Assembly: GCA_014879845.1 (NCBI GenBank)
Contig: JACSRI010000069.1
Coordinates: 1-53,004 of the forward strand
From: Opitutaceae bacterium
GTDB lineage: Bacteria > Verrucomicrobiota > Verrucomicrobiia > Opitutales > Opitutaceae
DNA: 53,004 bases
Direction: 5' to 3'
The stretch's first letter is position 1; each line of letters begins with the position of its first letter. Positions 25,787 to 34,632 of the stretch are shown here, in pieces. Under the pieces are notes generated by a model, which was given only the letters and a program-made list of their open reading frames with translations, had not been told where the DNA came from and searched no databases. The translations under genes were made by a program, and so were the position numbers.

Positions 25787-27777
25787 GGACGAACCTCCGT
25801 CTCCGCTCCCCCGGCACGCAGGATCGCCCGCGCCTGCTCGAGGTTGGCGCGCACCGCCGCGTCGCCGGGACGCTGGCGCAAAATCGTCTCGTATTCGGCG
25901 ATCGCCTCACGCGTACGACCCGCGACGAGCAGGGCATTCGCGAGATTGGCGCGGGCCGCGACGTGCGCGGGCGCGTGGCGCACGACCTCGCTGTAGGCCG
26001 CGATCGCCGCCGGAAAATCTCCGGAACGCGCGAGCGCGTTGCCGAGGGCGAACCGAGCGTCCACCGAGTCGGACAGACCCGCCACGGCACGCTGCAACGG
26101 CGCGACCGCATCCGCGGGTCTGTCGAGGGCAAGGAGCGCGAGCCCGAGGTTGAGTTCCACGTCGACGGCTCCGGGCTGGAGCCGCAGCGCCTCGCGATAC
26201 TCGGCCACCGCCTCGCCGGGACGGCCGAGGCGCACGAGGGTGTTGCCCAGGTTCAACCGCGCGTCGGCCCAGGTCGGCTCCAGCCGCACGGCCGCGCCCA
26301 GATGCTCAAAGGCTTCCGCGGATCGTCCGAGGCCGGCCAGCGCGACGCCGAGGTTGTAGTGCGCGGAAGCATGATCTGGATACAAACGCAGCGCCTCGCG
26401 GAAACTGGCCATGGCCTCCTCGACACGCCCCTCCTGGGCGAGCGCGGTGCCGAGATTGGTGTGGGCGCGGGTGTTGCCGGGATGTCTTGCGACGGTGTCG
26501 GCCCAGAGGTCGACCGCGGTGTGGTAGTCGCGGTTGCGGGCAAACGTCGTCGCGCCGAGCGCGACCGCCGCCGCCAGACCACACACAAACGCGACACGCG
26601 GGCGCAACCGACTCGCCCCGTGCGCCGCGAGCGTCACGAGCGCCACGAGCGGCAGGTACATGCGGTGCTCGGCCACGGTCTGGCTCGTCACGGGAAACAC
26701 ACTCGAACTGGGTGCGAGGAAGAGGAAAAACCACGCTCCGAGAAATCCCGCCGCCGGGGCACGCACGATCGCCCATGCGGTCGTGCCGAGCAGCGCCACC
26801 ACCAGCAGCGCCTGCGCGCCGACCTCGCGGAGTCCAGCGACGAGCGAAGTGCCGTAGTCGAACGTCAGCCCGACCGGCCAGGCCGCGAGGCCGAGGTAGC
26901 GCACGATCGCGCCAGCCTGGGTCAGCAGGTAGTCCCAGCGTGAGGTCACGACGGCAAATCCGGCTGAGCCACCGCGGCTGTCGGCACCGATGATCAAGAC
27001 CGCGAGCAGCACCCATGAGGCCGCGTGCGCGAGGTGCCATCGCCAACGGCGTTTCCACGCCTCGCGAAACGAGCCGCTGACAAAGGTGCGATCGAAGAGG
27101 AGGACGACCAGCGGCACGACCGCCGCCGTCTCCTTGGTCGCCACGGCGAGAAAACACACCACGACACCGAGGCCGTGCCAGCGCCAGGCCGCGGCGGGCG
27201 CTCGCGCCTCCACGCCGCGCACGAAGGCGTAGAGACAGAGCAGCGCCAGGCACGCGGCGAGCGACTCCGCCCGCTGCACGGTGTAGGTGACGGCCGACGT
27301 GGTGAGCGGGTGCACGCCCCAGAGGAGTGCGACACCCGCGGCGATGAGTTCCGGGGACGCGGCCACGACCACCTCGGCCGGGCGCCCCCATGTGAGAACG
27401 CGACGTACGAGCGCGAAGACAAGGAGTGCCGCGGCGACGTGGATCGCGAGATTGGTCGCGTGGTAGCCCTCCACGGCGAGGCCGCCGACGGCGTAGTTGA
27501 TCGCAAATGACACATTGAGCACCGGCCGGCCGCCCACCGTCTGGCCGTCGGCGTCTGGCGGCGTGAGGACACCGTCGGAAGGGCTGAGACTGCGGATAGT
27601 GGGGTTGTCGACGATCGAGCCCTGATCATCGAAGACGAACGGCCCATGCAGACTGTTCGCGTAGGCCGCGACGATCGCGAGGACGACGAGCGCGATCCAT
27701 CCACCGACGGGCACGCGCCGCGCGGCCGGCGGCCGGGCAGGCGGGCGGTGCTGGGGTCGCTTCGACATCGGGCGCAT
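25783..27777 (-). CDS. TMTC-like membrane protein with TPR tail, copy 1
   Basis: A 664-residue paralogue of the downstream gene. The cytoplasmic start is basic and proline-rich (1-24), followed by a transmembrane helix (27-42) and 'PFVFDDQGSIVDNPTIR' with Asp50-Asp51, then 'GRPVLNVSFAINYAVGG' and 'GYHATNLAIHV'. About ten membrane segments continue to about residue 405, and roughly seven TPRs fill 409-650 ('AHTNLGTALAQEGRVEEAMASFREALRLYPDHA'). The start could be ATG 27777 or ATG 27768; upstream in-frame sequence to 27990 looks non-coding. The gene is 209 bp downstream of the GT2 gene and overlaps copy 2 by 4 bp. The two copies are clearly diverged, so they may prefer different acceptors. Confidence 0.8.
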   Translation of the reverse strand: MRPMSKRPQHRPPARPPAARRVPVGGWIALVVLAIVAAYANSLHGPFVFDDQGSIVDNPTIRSLSPSDGVLTPPDADGQTVGGRPVLNVSFAINYAVGGLAVEGYHATNLAIHVAAALLVFALVRRVLTWGRPAEVVVAASPELIAAGVALLWGVHPLTTSAVTYTVQRAESLAACLALLCLYAFVRGVEARAPAAAWRWHGLGVVVCFLAVATKETAAVVPLVVLLFDRTFVSGSFREAWKRRWRWHLAHAASWVLLAVLIIGADSRGGSAGFAVVTSRWDYLLTQAGAIVRYLGLAAWPVGLTFDYGTSLVAGLREVGAQALLVVALLGTTAWAIVRAPAAGFLGAWFFLFLAPSSSVFPVTSQTVAEHRMYLPLVALVTLAAHGASRLRPRVAFVCGLAAAVALGATTFARNRDYHTAVDLWADTVARHPGNTRAHTNLGTALAQEGRVEEAMASFREALRLYPDHASAHYNLGVALAGLGRSAEAFEHLGAAVRLEPTWADARLNLGNTLVRLGRPGEAVAEYREALRLQPGAVDVELNLGLALLALDRPADAVAPLQRAVAGLSDSVDARFALGNALARSGDFPAAIAAYSEVVRHAPAHVAARANLANALLVAGRTREAIAEYETILRQRPGDAAVRANLEQARAILRAGGAETEVRP

Positions 27778-27906
27778 GCTGGATGGGCGGCGACACGCGT
27801 GCAACGATCGACCCTCCCTCACACCGGGTAACCGCTGCAGCCAGGCGCCGTCGCGTTTCTGTAGATCCGCGCTCCGGCGCGGCCGCGAATGCCTCCACGT
27901 GGTTGC

Positions 27907-27926
27907 GGCGGTGCGGGAGCACCGCC
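27907..27926. terminator. Hairpin between the GT2 and TMTC-like genes
   Basis: GGCGGTGC (27907-27914) and GCACCGCC (27919-27926) pair perfectly around a 4-nt loop. No T-run follows, so termination would be weak; it may set the ratio of GT2 to TMTC-like transcripts. Confidence 0.35.
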
Positions 27927-27986
27927 CTCCGTCCTGACATGCGATCGCAGGAAACCACACTCTCCACCACATCACATCCGATCGCG

Positions 27987-28709
27987 TCAACGCGTGCGGG
28001 CGAAACGCACGCGGAGCATCACCGCCACGGCGACAAGTCCGTCGCGCCAGCGGATCTTCTTGCCCTCGGCCAACGTGCGTGGGCGGTAGGAAATAGGCAC
28101 CTCGCGGATGGCACAGCCGCGCCGCAGGAGGCGACCGGTGAGCTCGGCGCAGAAGGCGAACCCGTCGCAGCGCAGGCCCAACGACCGCATCACATCCGCG
28201 CGCACGATCTTGAAGCCGGTCGACTCGTCGGTGAGATTCGCCCCGAAGATCAGGTTGGCGGCGGCGCTGAGCAGCCGGCCGCCCCAGTAGAAGGCAAAGC
28301 TCGAGCGCGGATTCGCGCGCAGATTGCGCGAGCCATAGACCGCATCGATGCGCGAATCGGCAAACGGCGCGAGCAGCGCGGGATATTCCGCCGGGTCGTA
28401 CTCGAGGTCGGCGTCCTGCACGAGGATCACGTCGCCCGTCGCGCCGGCGAGCCCGGTCCGGATCGCCGCGCCCTTGCCGCGCGACTGTTCATGGCGCAAG
28501 GCGCGCACGAGACCCGGACGCTGTCGCACGATCTCCGCCAGGATCGAGGGTGTGGCATCGCACGACCCGTCGTCGACCACGAGGATCTCATGCGCGAGCC
28601 CGGTGTCGGCGACGCGCGTGACGACGGTGGCCAGCGTCGCAGCCTCATCGCGGGCGGGGATGATCACGGAAAGGCGCACAGGGAGCGGGTGTCTCGCATG
28701 GACACGCAT
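27987..28709 (-). CDS. GT2 glycosyltransferase, polyprenyl-phosphate sugar synthase-like
   Basis: A 240-residue GT-A fold enzyme. It opens '[18 protein letters not shown]' (13-30) and has '[16 protein letters not shown]' (42-57), '[30 protein letters not shown]' with the metal-binding Asp99-x-Asp101, and '[10 protein letters not shown]' near 160. This is the dolichyl-phosphate-mannose or polyprenyl-phosphate-glucose synthase type, making a lipid-linked monosaccharide on the cytoplasmic face. No C-terminal membrane helices are present, as in the short DPM1-like enzymes. It lies upstream of two TMTC-like genes, whose animal relatives use dolichyl-phosphate mannose, a suggestive pairing. The start codon is 2 bp past the T-run of the receptor-gene terminator, and its only good Shine-Dalgarno sequence lies in the terminator arm. 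Confidence 0.87.
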   Translation of the reverse strand: MRVHARHPLPVRLSVIIPARDEAATLATVVTRVADTGLAHEILVVDDGSCDATPSILAEIVRQRPGLVRALRHEQSRGKGAAIRTGLAGATGDVILVQDADLEYDPAEYPALLAPFADSRIDAVYGSRNLRANPRSSFAFYWGGRLLSAAANLIFGANLTDESTGFKIVRADVMRSLGLRCDGFAFCAELTGRLLRRGCAIREVPISYRPRTLAEGKKIRWRDGLVAVAVMLRVRFARTR

Positions 28710-28710
28710 C

Positions 28711-28747
28711 AAAAAGAGACTCCCCCACCCTGCGGTGGAGGAGTCTC
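28711..28747 (-). terminator. Intrinsic terminator of the first TonB-receptor gene
   Basis: Minus-strand hairpin with 14-bp arms (28734-28747 and 28716-28729, one mismatch) around a 4-nt loop, followed at once by TTTTT (28711-28715). It lies 33 bp past the receptor stop codon. Its distal arm contains GGGGGAG, 10 bases before the GT2 start codon. Confidence 0.9.
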
Positions 28748-28780
28748 GAGACGCAATATCTACTGCAGACAAACGACGAC

Positions 28781-31700
28781 TCAGAACGTGAACGTCGCCG
28801 TGAGGTAGACCTGACGGGGGTCCACGATACGGTAGGCGGTCACCGTGCCGTCGTAATTGTACCCGACCGGCCGCAGTCCTCCGCTTTCGAATACGTCGCG
28901 GATGTTGAGCTGGACCTTCATGCCGTACTTGTTGTCGAACACCCGGGTCGTGTAGGAGGCCCAGAAGTCGAAGTAGGTCTCGGCCTCGACATAGATCGGG
29001 CGATCGAGGTCGGAGACGATGAGCTGACCCGCGCGAGCCGGATCGTCGACTTCCTTGCCGTAGTACCCCGAGATGGCCTCATCCTCCCAGCGGAATGCAC
29101 CGCCGATGGCCAGGCCCTTGAGGCGCCCCTCCTGGAACGCATAGTTCGTCAGGATGTTCGCGCGATAGGGACGCTGATTTGGCGTGGGCAGGCCGCTGAG
29201 CGCCTCGGCCTCGGCACGCTGCGTGAGGATGTTGGCCTCGTAGTAATCCTGCGGATTGCGTGAGCCCGGATTGTTGTCGCTCCAGAGATAGCCCGGGAGC
29301 GTGTTGCCGAATCCGTATCCATTCCAGAAGTTCGACAGGTCGGCGGCACGGCCTGTCCCTGACGAGTTGTAGTTGAGGGTTACATTCGTGAGATCGCGCC
29401 GATCTGCCGGCGCCGCGTCGATCCAGGCCTGTGGCACGCGCACCGTGCGCCAATACTCTTCACGACCTCCCGAGGCACCCGGCAGGACCCAGGCCGCCCA
29501 CTCCTGGTTGATGCCGGAGTAGATGGTTTCCTGCTTTGAGGCCGTGAACTTGAGGTTCCAGTTCGGCAGCGGATTGTAGATGATTTGGAACTCCATGCCT
29601 TCGGCCGCGATGTCCTGCGTGCCGCGGACGTTGAGCCCCTGATCGGCCGGCCAGTTGATCGTCATCTCCGGGCCGCCCCAGCCAAGGTTGAGCAGTTCCT
29701 CGATACGCGCCTCCTGCGCGGCGGTGCGCGGACGCACCGTGGCGTTCATGAAGTTCACGCTGGTGTCCTCGCCGTCGAGGTAACGCACCACAGCCTCGGC
29801 CCAGTTGCGCACGTAGGTCTGCTCGAGGAAGAACGTGCGGTCCATGAGCGTGTTGCCCACGCGCGAGTCCTTCGACTCGTTTTCGAACCAGTTGAGGCGG
29901 GCAACAAGCTTGTTTTGAAACATCGATACGCCGATGCCGTAGTCCTTGCCGGAGCCGGCCGGGTCGGGCAGCGCGTTGCCGAAGAAGTCGTGTGAAACGG
30001 TGGGCGGAGCCGGGAAGTTGGTCGCGTCGTTGTAGGTGAGGCTCAACTCGCCGCCGTCCCACTTCAGAACCTTGGCTACGACGCCAAAGGAACGTGTATC
30101 CACTTCGATCTCCTGCTTCGGTCCCCAGAACTTTTTGTAGATGTCGAGATCGTAGGCGAGGCCGTTGACGAACCAATCCGCCTGCGCAAGGTCAACCGGG
30201 GTCGTGCGCGACGAACTCTTGTCCCGACGGATTCCGCCGGTGAAGATGAGCCGGTCGCCCAGCAGGTAGCTCTGGATGCCGAGCGTCATCGAATCGAGGA
30301 CGCGCTGGTTCGCGAGGGAGCCCGCCCACCAGAGTTCGGTGCTCATCTCGACGTTGGCGTTCTCCCAGACGCCGGTGTTCCAGTTGTAGGTCGGGATCGC
30401 GAAGTCCGTCTGGCCTCCGCCACCGTAGACGCCGGCGTTGGCCCAGTAGCCGACGTTCTGCGTGATCTGACCCACGGGTCCGGTCACGGTGACCGCGGCA
30501 TTCGGAGCGGTCGGTGTGTCGGTGCTGGTGACGTTGATCGAGGCGGGATGCCCGAAGTAATACTGGCGCAGGCGGGAGGCATTGCCGCCGTTCTGCGCGT
30601 AGCTCCACGACCCGCCGGCGGCCGGCGGGAAATAGCGCGCATCACCACCGGTGACGGCCTGACGTGAACGCGTCTGGTACTGAATGCGGTCCTGGCGGGT
30701 GTAGATGCCCATCAGGCGATGGCGACCGATCCACCGCGTCCAGCCATCCTTCTTGGTGAAGTCGAGGTCGTAGGCGAGTCCGGCCCGGATGTTGTCGTTG
30801 TCCTCCGGGTTGGTGTAGGTATCGACCTCGAAGTCCTCCAGGTAGGGGATTCCGAAATACGGGTTGGCCGTGCCGTCGGCGAGATACAGGTTGGTGTCGA
30901 CCCAGAGACGCGCGCCGGTCTGCTGGCCCACGTTGTAGTTGTTCATCGCATCGGCGCGCTGGCTGAACCATCCGAGCTGGAGGTTCAGGTTCGAGAGGAT
31001 CTCCTGCGAGAACTCGATGTTCATCGTCTTCACAGTGAGGTCGCCGGAGTTCGGCGAAGCCGTGTTGATCTTTTCCCAGTCATAGATCGATTTGTCGTTC
31101 ACGCCGGAGAAGATGTAGTTGCTCGGGATGAGCGGGCGGCCATCGGGAAGGAACGGCTGGCTGGCCCAGGCTGTGGACCGCGTGTTGCGCCCACGCTCGA
31201 GGATGCGCCATTGGGCGGCGGTGCGGTTGGTGATGTTGGCCGCCGTGTTGGGCAGTCCACCCTGCGCCACCGTACCAACGTTGACATTCCACGGTAGGTA
31301 TTGGGCGCTGCCCTGGCTGATCGCGAGCGGGCTCAGGCCGCGGCTCCACTCCAGCGATCTGACGAAGAGCGGGTTGGTCGCACCGTAGCCGCCACCACCA
31401 CCGCTGGTCACGGGCACCATGCTGAAGCCTGCCGTCATCATGTTCGCGGCGCCGTTGATCGTGTTGGCCCCGCTTGCATGCGTCGGGGAGTTGTAGGTTC
31501 CGGCGGTCGACCCGGAGTTCACCATGCCGCCGGGGGCGTGAATGGCGGCATTGAAACCATCTGAGACGGCGGAAAGCACATACGGTCCCTTGCGCTCTCC
31601 GGTGTCGAGGTAGGTGACCATACGCGTGACCGGGTTCCAGACGGGCCGGCCATCCTCGATCCAAGGCGAGACGTAGTCCTGCGGCGTCAGGTAGTTGGCT

Positions 31701-32647
31701 CGGCGGCTGAACGAGTCGTAGTACTCGTAGTTCGCATTGATCGTGGTCTTCGGGAACGGCTTGAAGGTGATCGCGGCGTAGTAGCGGTCGGTCCACTCAC
31801 CCGAGGGCTTGCGCTGGAAGCCGCGCTTGTCGTAGAGGGCCGCTCCATACACGGCGAGCTTGCCATCGATGAGCGTCTTGTTGCCGGAGATGCTCACGCG
31901 CTCGGAGCCCCAGCTGCCGATGCGCATCTCGACCTGGCCGCCGTTCTTGTCGACCACGGCGGTGGCGCGCGACTGATTGACGATGCCGGCCGGGCTGCCG
32001 AAGCCGAAGAGCATGGAGTTCGGGCCGCGGTTGATCTCGACGCTGTTCGTGTTGTAGGTGTCGAAGGGCAGGCGCTGGACGGTCGGATAGTAGTCGACGG
32101 TGTTGTCGACTGAATCCAGGCCGCGCACGCGGGTGGCGTTGGCCGCGGTCCAGACGGTGCCCGGATCGTTGGCGAAGCCGTGGCCGGCGCCCACGTCGTG
32201 GACGGTGCCGCGGTTGACGACGCCGGAGCCCTCGGTGCGGGTGTAGGTGTTGAGACCCTCGGTGTTGGCCTCATACATGAACACGTCGTGCACGTCGACC
32301 GACGCGGTGTCGACCAGCTGCTGCTTGGTCACGACGGTGATCGAGGAGGCGAGATCGGAGACGTTGGAATTGAGGCGGCTGCCGGCGAGGGTGTTTTCAG
32401 CGTAGTATCCGATATCCTTGGACGCATCGACCACGAAGGGCGAGAGCGTCACGACATCCTCGTCGGTGTCCGCGGCCGGGGCCGCCGCGACCGGAGCGGT
32501 CGCCGGAGCAGGCGGGTTTTCCGGGGTGTCGGCGGCAGGTTTGGCTGTCTCCTGCGCGATGGCGCCAGTCAGTGTCACCGCGAGCGATCCGAGCAGGACC
32601 ACGAGGCGGCGCACGCATGCACTTTCTGCGTTTTGGTGTCTGGTCAT
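28781..32647 (-). CDS. TonB-dependent outer-membrane receptor (1288 aa)
   Basis: Outer-membrane transporter for a TonB-energised ligand, probably a glycan or siderophore. Signal peptide at 1-31 (likely cut at 'AIA-QE'); a Pro/Ala-rich linker at 32-62; then '[16 protein letters not shown]' and '[13 protein letters not shown]', the entry typical of Opitutaceae receptors; plug domain at about 85-230 ('[31 protein letters not shown]', '[22 protein letters not shown]'); beta-barrel to the C-terminus, ending 'YLTATFTF' with the terminal Phe needed for barrel insertion. No N-terminal carboxypeptidase-like or secretin domain is present. It is a paralogue of the receptor at 34633. The start at ATG 32647 is fixed by the signal peptide and by AGGA five bases upstream. 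The substrate cannot be told. Confidence 0.92.
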   Translation of the reverse strand: MTRHQNAESACVRRLVVLLGSLAVTLTGAIAQETAKPAADTPENPPAPATAPVAAAPAADTDEDVVTLSPFVVDASKDIGYYAENTLAGSRLNSNVSDLASSITVVTKQQLVDTASVDVHDVFMYEANTEGLNTYTRTEGSGVVNRGTVHDVGAGHGFANDPGTVWTAANATRVRGLDSVDNTVDYYPTVQRLPFDTYNTNSVEINRGPNSMLFGFGSPAGIVNQSRATAVVDKNGGQVEMRIGSWGSERVSISGNKTLIDGKLAVYGAALYDKRGFQRKPSGEWTDRYYAAITFKPFPKTTINANYEYYDSFSRRANYLTPQDYVSPWIEDGRPVWNPVTRMVTYLDTGERKGPYVLSAVSDGFNAAIHAPGGMVNSGSTAGTYNSPTHASGANTINGAANMMTAGFSMVPVTSGGGGGYGATNPLFVRSLEWSRGLSPLAISQGSAQYLPWNVNVGTVAQGGLPNTAANITNRTAAQWRILERGRNTRSTAWASQPFLPDGRPLIPSNYIFSGVNDKSIYDWEKINTASPNSGDLTVKTMNIEFSQEILSNLNLQLGWFSQRADAMNNYNVGQQTGARLWVDTNLYLADGTANPYFGIPYLEDFEVDTYTNPEDNDNIRAGLAYDLDFTKKDGWTRWIGRHRLMGIYTRQDRIQYQTRSRQAVTGGDARYFPPAAGGSWSYAQNGGNASRLRQYYFGHPASINVTSTDTPTAPNAAVTVTGPVGQITQNVGYWANAGVYGGGGQTDFAIPTYNWNTGVWENANVEMSTELWWAGSLANQRVLDSMTLGIQSYLLGDRLIFTGGIRRDKSSSRTTPVDLAQADWFVNGLAYDLDIYKKFWGPKQEIEVDTRSFGVVAKVLKWDGGELSLTYNDATNFPAPPTVSHDFFGNALPDPAGSGKDYGIGVSMFQNKLVARLNWFENESKDSRVGNTLMDRTFFLEQTYVRNWAEAVVRYLDGEDTSVNFMNATVRPRTAAQEARIEELLNLGWGGPEMTINWPADQGLNVRGTQDIAAEGMEFQIIYNPLPNWNLKFTASKQETIYSGINQEWAAWVLPGASGGREEYWRTVRVPQAWIDAAPADRRDLTNVTLNYNSSGTGRAADLSNFWNGYGFGNTLPGYLWSDNNPGSRNPQDYYEANILTQRAEAEALSGLPTPNQRPYRANILTNYAFQEGRLKGLAIGGAFRWEDEAISGYYGKEVDDPARAGQLIVSDLDRPIYVEAETYFDFWASYTTRVFDNKYGMKVQLNIRDVFESGGLRPVGYNYDGTVTAYRIVDPRQVYLTATFTF

Positions 32648-33394
32648 GAGTATCCTGATTGCAGTCTGGATGTGGAGGGCACCGAACCGGGGCCCGGCCG
32701 GGAGGGCTCCAAGCGGAGTCGCACGGCGGGTCCGGACGGATCGATGGAAGGGCAAAGCGGCCGATGCTCGGCGGGAGAGGACGGGGAGTGGCGAGGCGGG
32801 CGCGCGCACGCGGCGCGAAAGCGATCGAAAAGCGAGGGCTCACCTCACCGGATCAACGCAAGATCGATGTATTGGGCAGTGGACGAGACGCTGACTGACG
32901 TTGGCGGACTCGGGGACGGAACGACAGGGGAAGCGTATCCGCGTGGTGGAGATGTATCAGGGAAGGCCGGGGGGCCGACGTCTTCCATGCATCCGGGGAC
33001 GCAGACGCGAGGGACAGAAAACAGGGGAACCGAACGAATTGGGTGGATGTAACTTCCTCCATTTCCCGGATGAGCCAAGTGCCCACGGCGCCGGACAGTC
33101 AGACAGCACCACCCGTCGAACGACCGTCGGGCGACATCGCCGGCCGGACTCCCACCGACACGGCGCGAGGTACGGCTGTCTGGTGAGGACTCCACAGACC
33201 GGGAAACACGTCCGAAGCGTCGACCAGCCTCGCGTGGGCGAGCGCGGAGAGCCCCGCCGATGCGCAGCGAGTCCCGCCGCCCCGGGGTCTTGTGCACAGC
33301 GAAGCCTACCTGACCGTCAGAAATCCGCGCCTCAGATTGACGCACTCCGGACGACCAGCATGCTGCTCCCGTCTTTCCGGAGTCTCGACCCCCT
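32648..33394. promoter_or_regulatory. Long divergent intergenic region with the first receptor leader
   Basis: 747 bp without a convincing gene. On the minus strand three blocks match the leader of the second receptor: TGCAGTCTGGAT read on the plus strand (32660-32671; same distance, 13 bases, from the start codon, 11 of 12 identical), ATCGATG plus TTGGG (32863-32876), and GGATGAGCCAAG (33068-33079, identical 12-mer). The last two keep their mutual spacing (205 versus 203 bp). The probable ribosome-binding site is AGGA five bases before the receptor ATG. The promoter of the plus-strand gene at 33395 must also lie here, but I cannot point to it. Confidence 0.55.
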
Positions 33395-34333
33395 GTGCGT
33401 TTCACCCTCGCCACTACCCTATCCGCGTTCGCCTGGGGAACACTCCATCTCGTCCACGCTCCCACGGCGGTGGCCGATAGTCATGTCGCCGTGCGTGCTT
33501 TCGCCGACGAGGCGTACATCGCGCGCAAGTTCGGTCCCGATGGCCCCAAGCTCGAGACCTACGTCTTCCTGGAGGGCCGGTACTACCCGGGTGCGACCGT
33601 CGATCGCTCGCTCAGCCGCATGCCCTTCAGGTCGATCGCCGAGATGCTGGCGCGCGATCTCGCGCGGCAAAACTACCGCCCGGCGAAAGAACTCAAGTCG
33701 GCTGATCTGCTCATCCTCGTGCATTGGGGTACGACCCTGCCGAATACCGGCATCAACGAGATGACCGCGCGCACCTACGTCGGCGCCTCGCCGGAACAGG
33801 CGGCCGCAGCCCAGGAACGGAGCCTCAACGCCCAGTTCAACGTGACCACGGAATCCCCTGACGCCGATCCCGCGACCCAGGGACTCGACGACTTCACAAG
33901 CACCGACGACATGTGGGGCGACGTTCACTTCAACGCGATGGAGAACATGAACGAGCGCATCGCTGCGGACATGAACTCGAAATCGAACGCGGAACTCCTG
34001 GGCTACCGGTCCGACCTCAGTCGGTACAACTCAAGCGCCTTCACGCGGGAGGAGGAGCGGACCCTGCGACTCGACCTTTCGACCGAGCGATACTTCATCA
34101 TCATGAAGGCGTTCGACCTCAAGACCCTCGGCAAGGACGCCAAACCGGTTTGGACCGTGTATCTCAACACGCGCTCACCCGGGATCAACTTCGCCACCGC
34201 CGTCGGTCGACTCGGTCATGCAGGATCCCGGTATTTCGGCCTGCAAAACGATCGGGTGACAAGCGTGCGCACCAAGGATCCGACGGGGACGGTCACGATC
34301 GAGCCGGCCATCATCCTCGGTTTCGAAGAGTGA
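33395..34333 (+). CDS. Unknown exported protein (312 aa)
   Basis: I do not recognise it. It starts at a GTG with a signal peptide (hydrophobic 5-22, likely cut near 'AVA-DSH'), so it is periplasmic or outer-membrane-associated. The remainder is hydrophilic: 'FLEGRYYPGATVDRSLSRMPFRSIAEMLARDLARQNYRPA' near 58-97, 'ADLLILVHWGTTLPNTG' near 103-119, an Asn/Asp/Met-rich middle, and 'PVWTVYLNTRSPGINFATAVGRLG' near 247-270. The layout (a residue-level 'ADLLILVHWG' after 'RDLARQNYRPA') resembles DUF4136-type lipoproteins with an ageing-resistant beta-sandwich, but no lipobox is present. It sits between two TonB receptor genes on the opposite strand, so it has its own promoter. Confidence 0.75.
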   Translation: MRFTLATTLSAFAWGTLHLVHAPTAVADSHVAVRAFADEAYIARKFGPDGPKLETYVFLEGRYYPGATVDRSLSRMPFRSIAEMLARDLARQNYRPAKELKSADLLILVHWGTTLPNTGINEMTARTYVGASPEQAAAAQERSLNAQFNVTTESPDADPATQGLDDFTSTDDMWGDVHFNAMENMNERIAADMNSKSNAELLGYRSDLSRYNSSAFTREEERTLRLDLSTERYFIIMKAFDLKTLGKDAKPVWTVYLNTRSPGINFATAVGRLGHAGSRYFGLQNDRVTSVRTKDPTGTVTIEPAIILGFEE

Positions 34334-34564
34334 TACTTGTCTCGATCGGACCGTCCTGACGGCCGGCAGTCGCGACTCTCGCGCCGCCAGTGACCGTGCG
34401 ACAGGTCGACCGGGAATGCCGCTCGGGCGCGTCGACGCGGAGCCGAACTCATGCAGCCTGCCGCAGCCGCCGACGTCATGAGGCGGCTGGGACGCTGCCC
34501 TTGCTGGCACGGCCTCGTGACCTCGGCCGCTGCGAGGCGACTCTGCACGCACCCGCATCCGACC
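34334..34564. other. Short non-coding stretch after the exported-protein gene
   Basis: About 230 bp between the stop at 34333 and the terminator at 34565. I see no gene and no repeat in it; small frames here have no ribosome-binding site. Confidence 0.5.
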
Positions 34565-34597
34565 AAAAAAGCGCCCCGACCTCTCGGTCGGGGCGCT
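34565..34597 (-). terminator. Intrinsic terminator of the second TonB-receptor gene
   Basis: Perfect 12-bp stem AGCGCCCCGACC/GGTCGGGGCGCT (34570-34581 and 34586-34597) with a TCTC loop (plus-strand reading), followed on the minus strand by six Ts (34565-34570). It lies 35 bp past the receptor stop codon. Confidence 0.95.
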
Positions 34598-34632
34598 GGT
34601 CGAAACCCAAGTACTGAGTCCTGCGAGTCAGC

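Noticed and set aside
33068-33079. The shared receptor-leader 12-mer as a sigma-54 promoter (it reads CTTGGCTCATCC on the minus strand)
   Set aside because: The GG and GC elements are not spaced as in TGGCAC-N5-TTGC, so the resemblance is superficial.
32853-33086. A 77-codon minus-strand open frame within the first receptor leader, as an upstream ORF
   Set aside because: The shared 12-mer lies within it, but the corresponding stretch of the second leader is read in a different frame and soon meets a stop, so the conservation is not at the peptide level.
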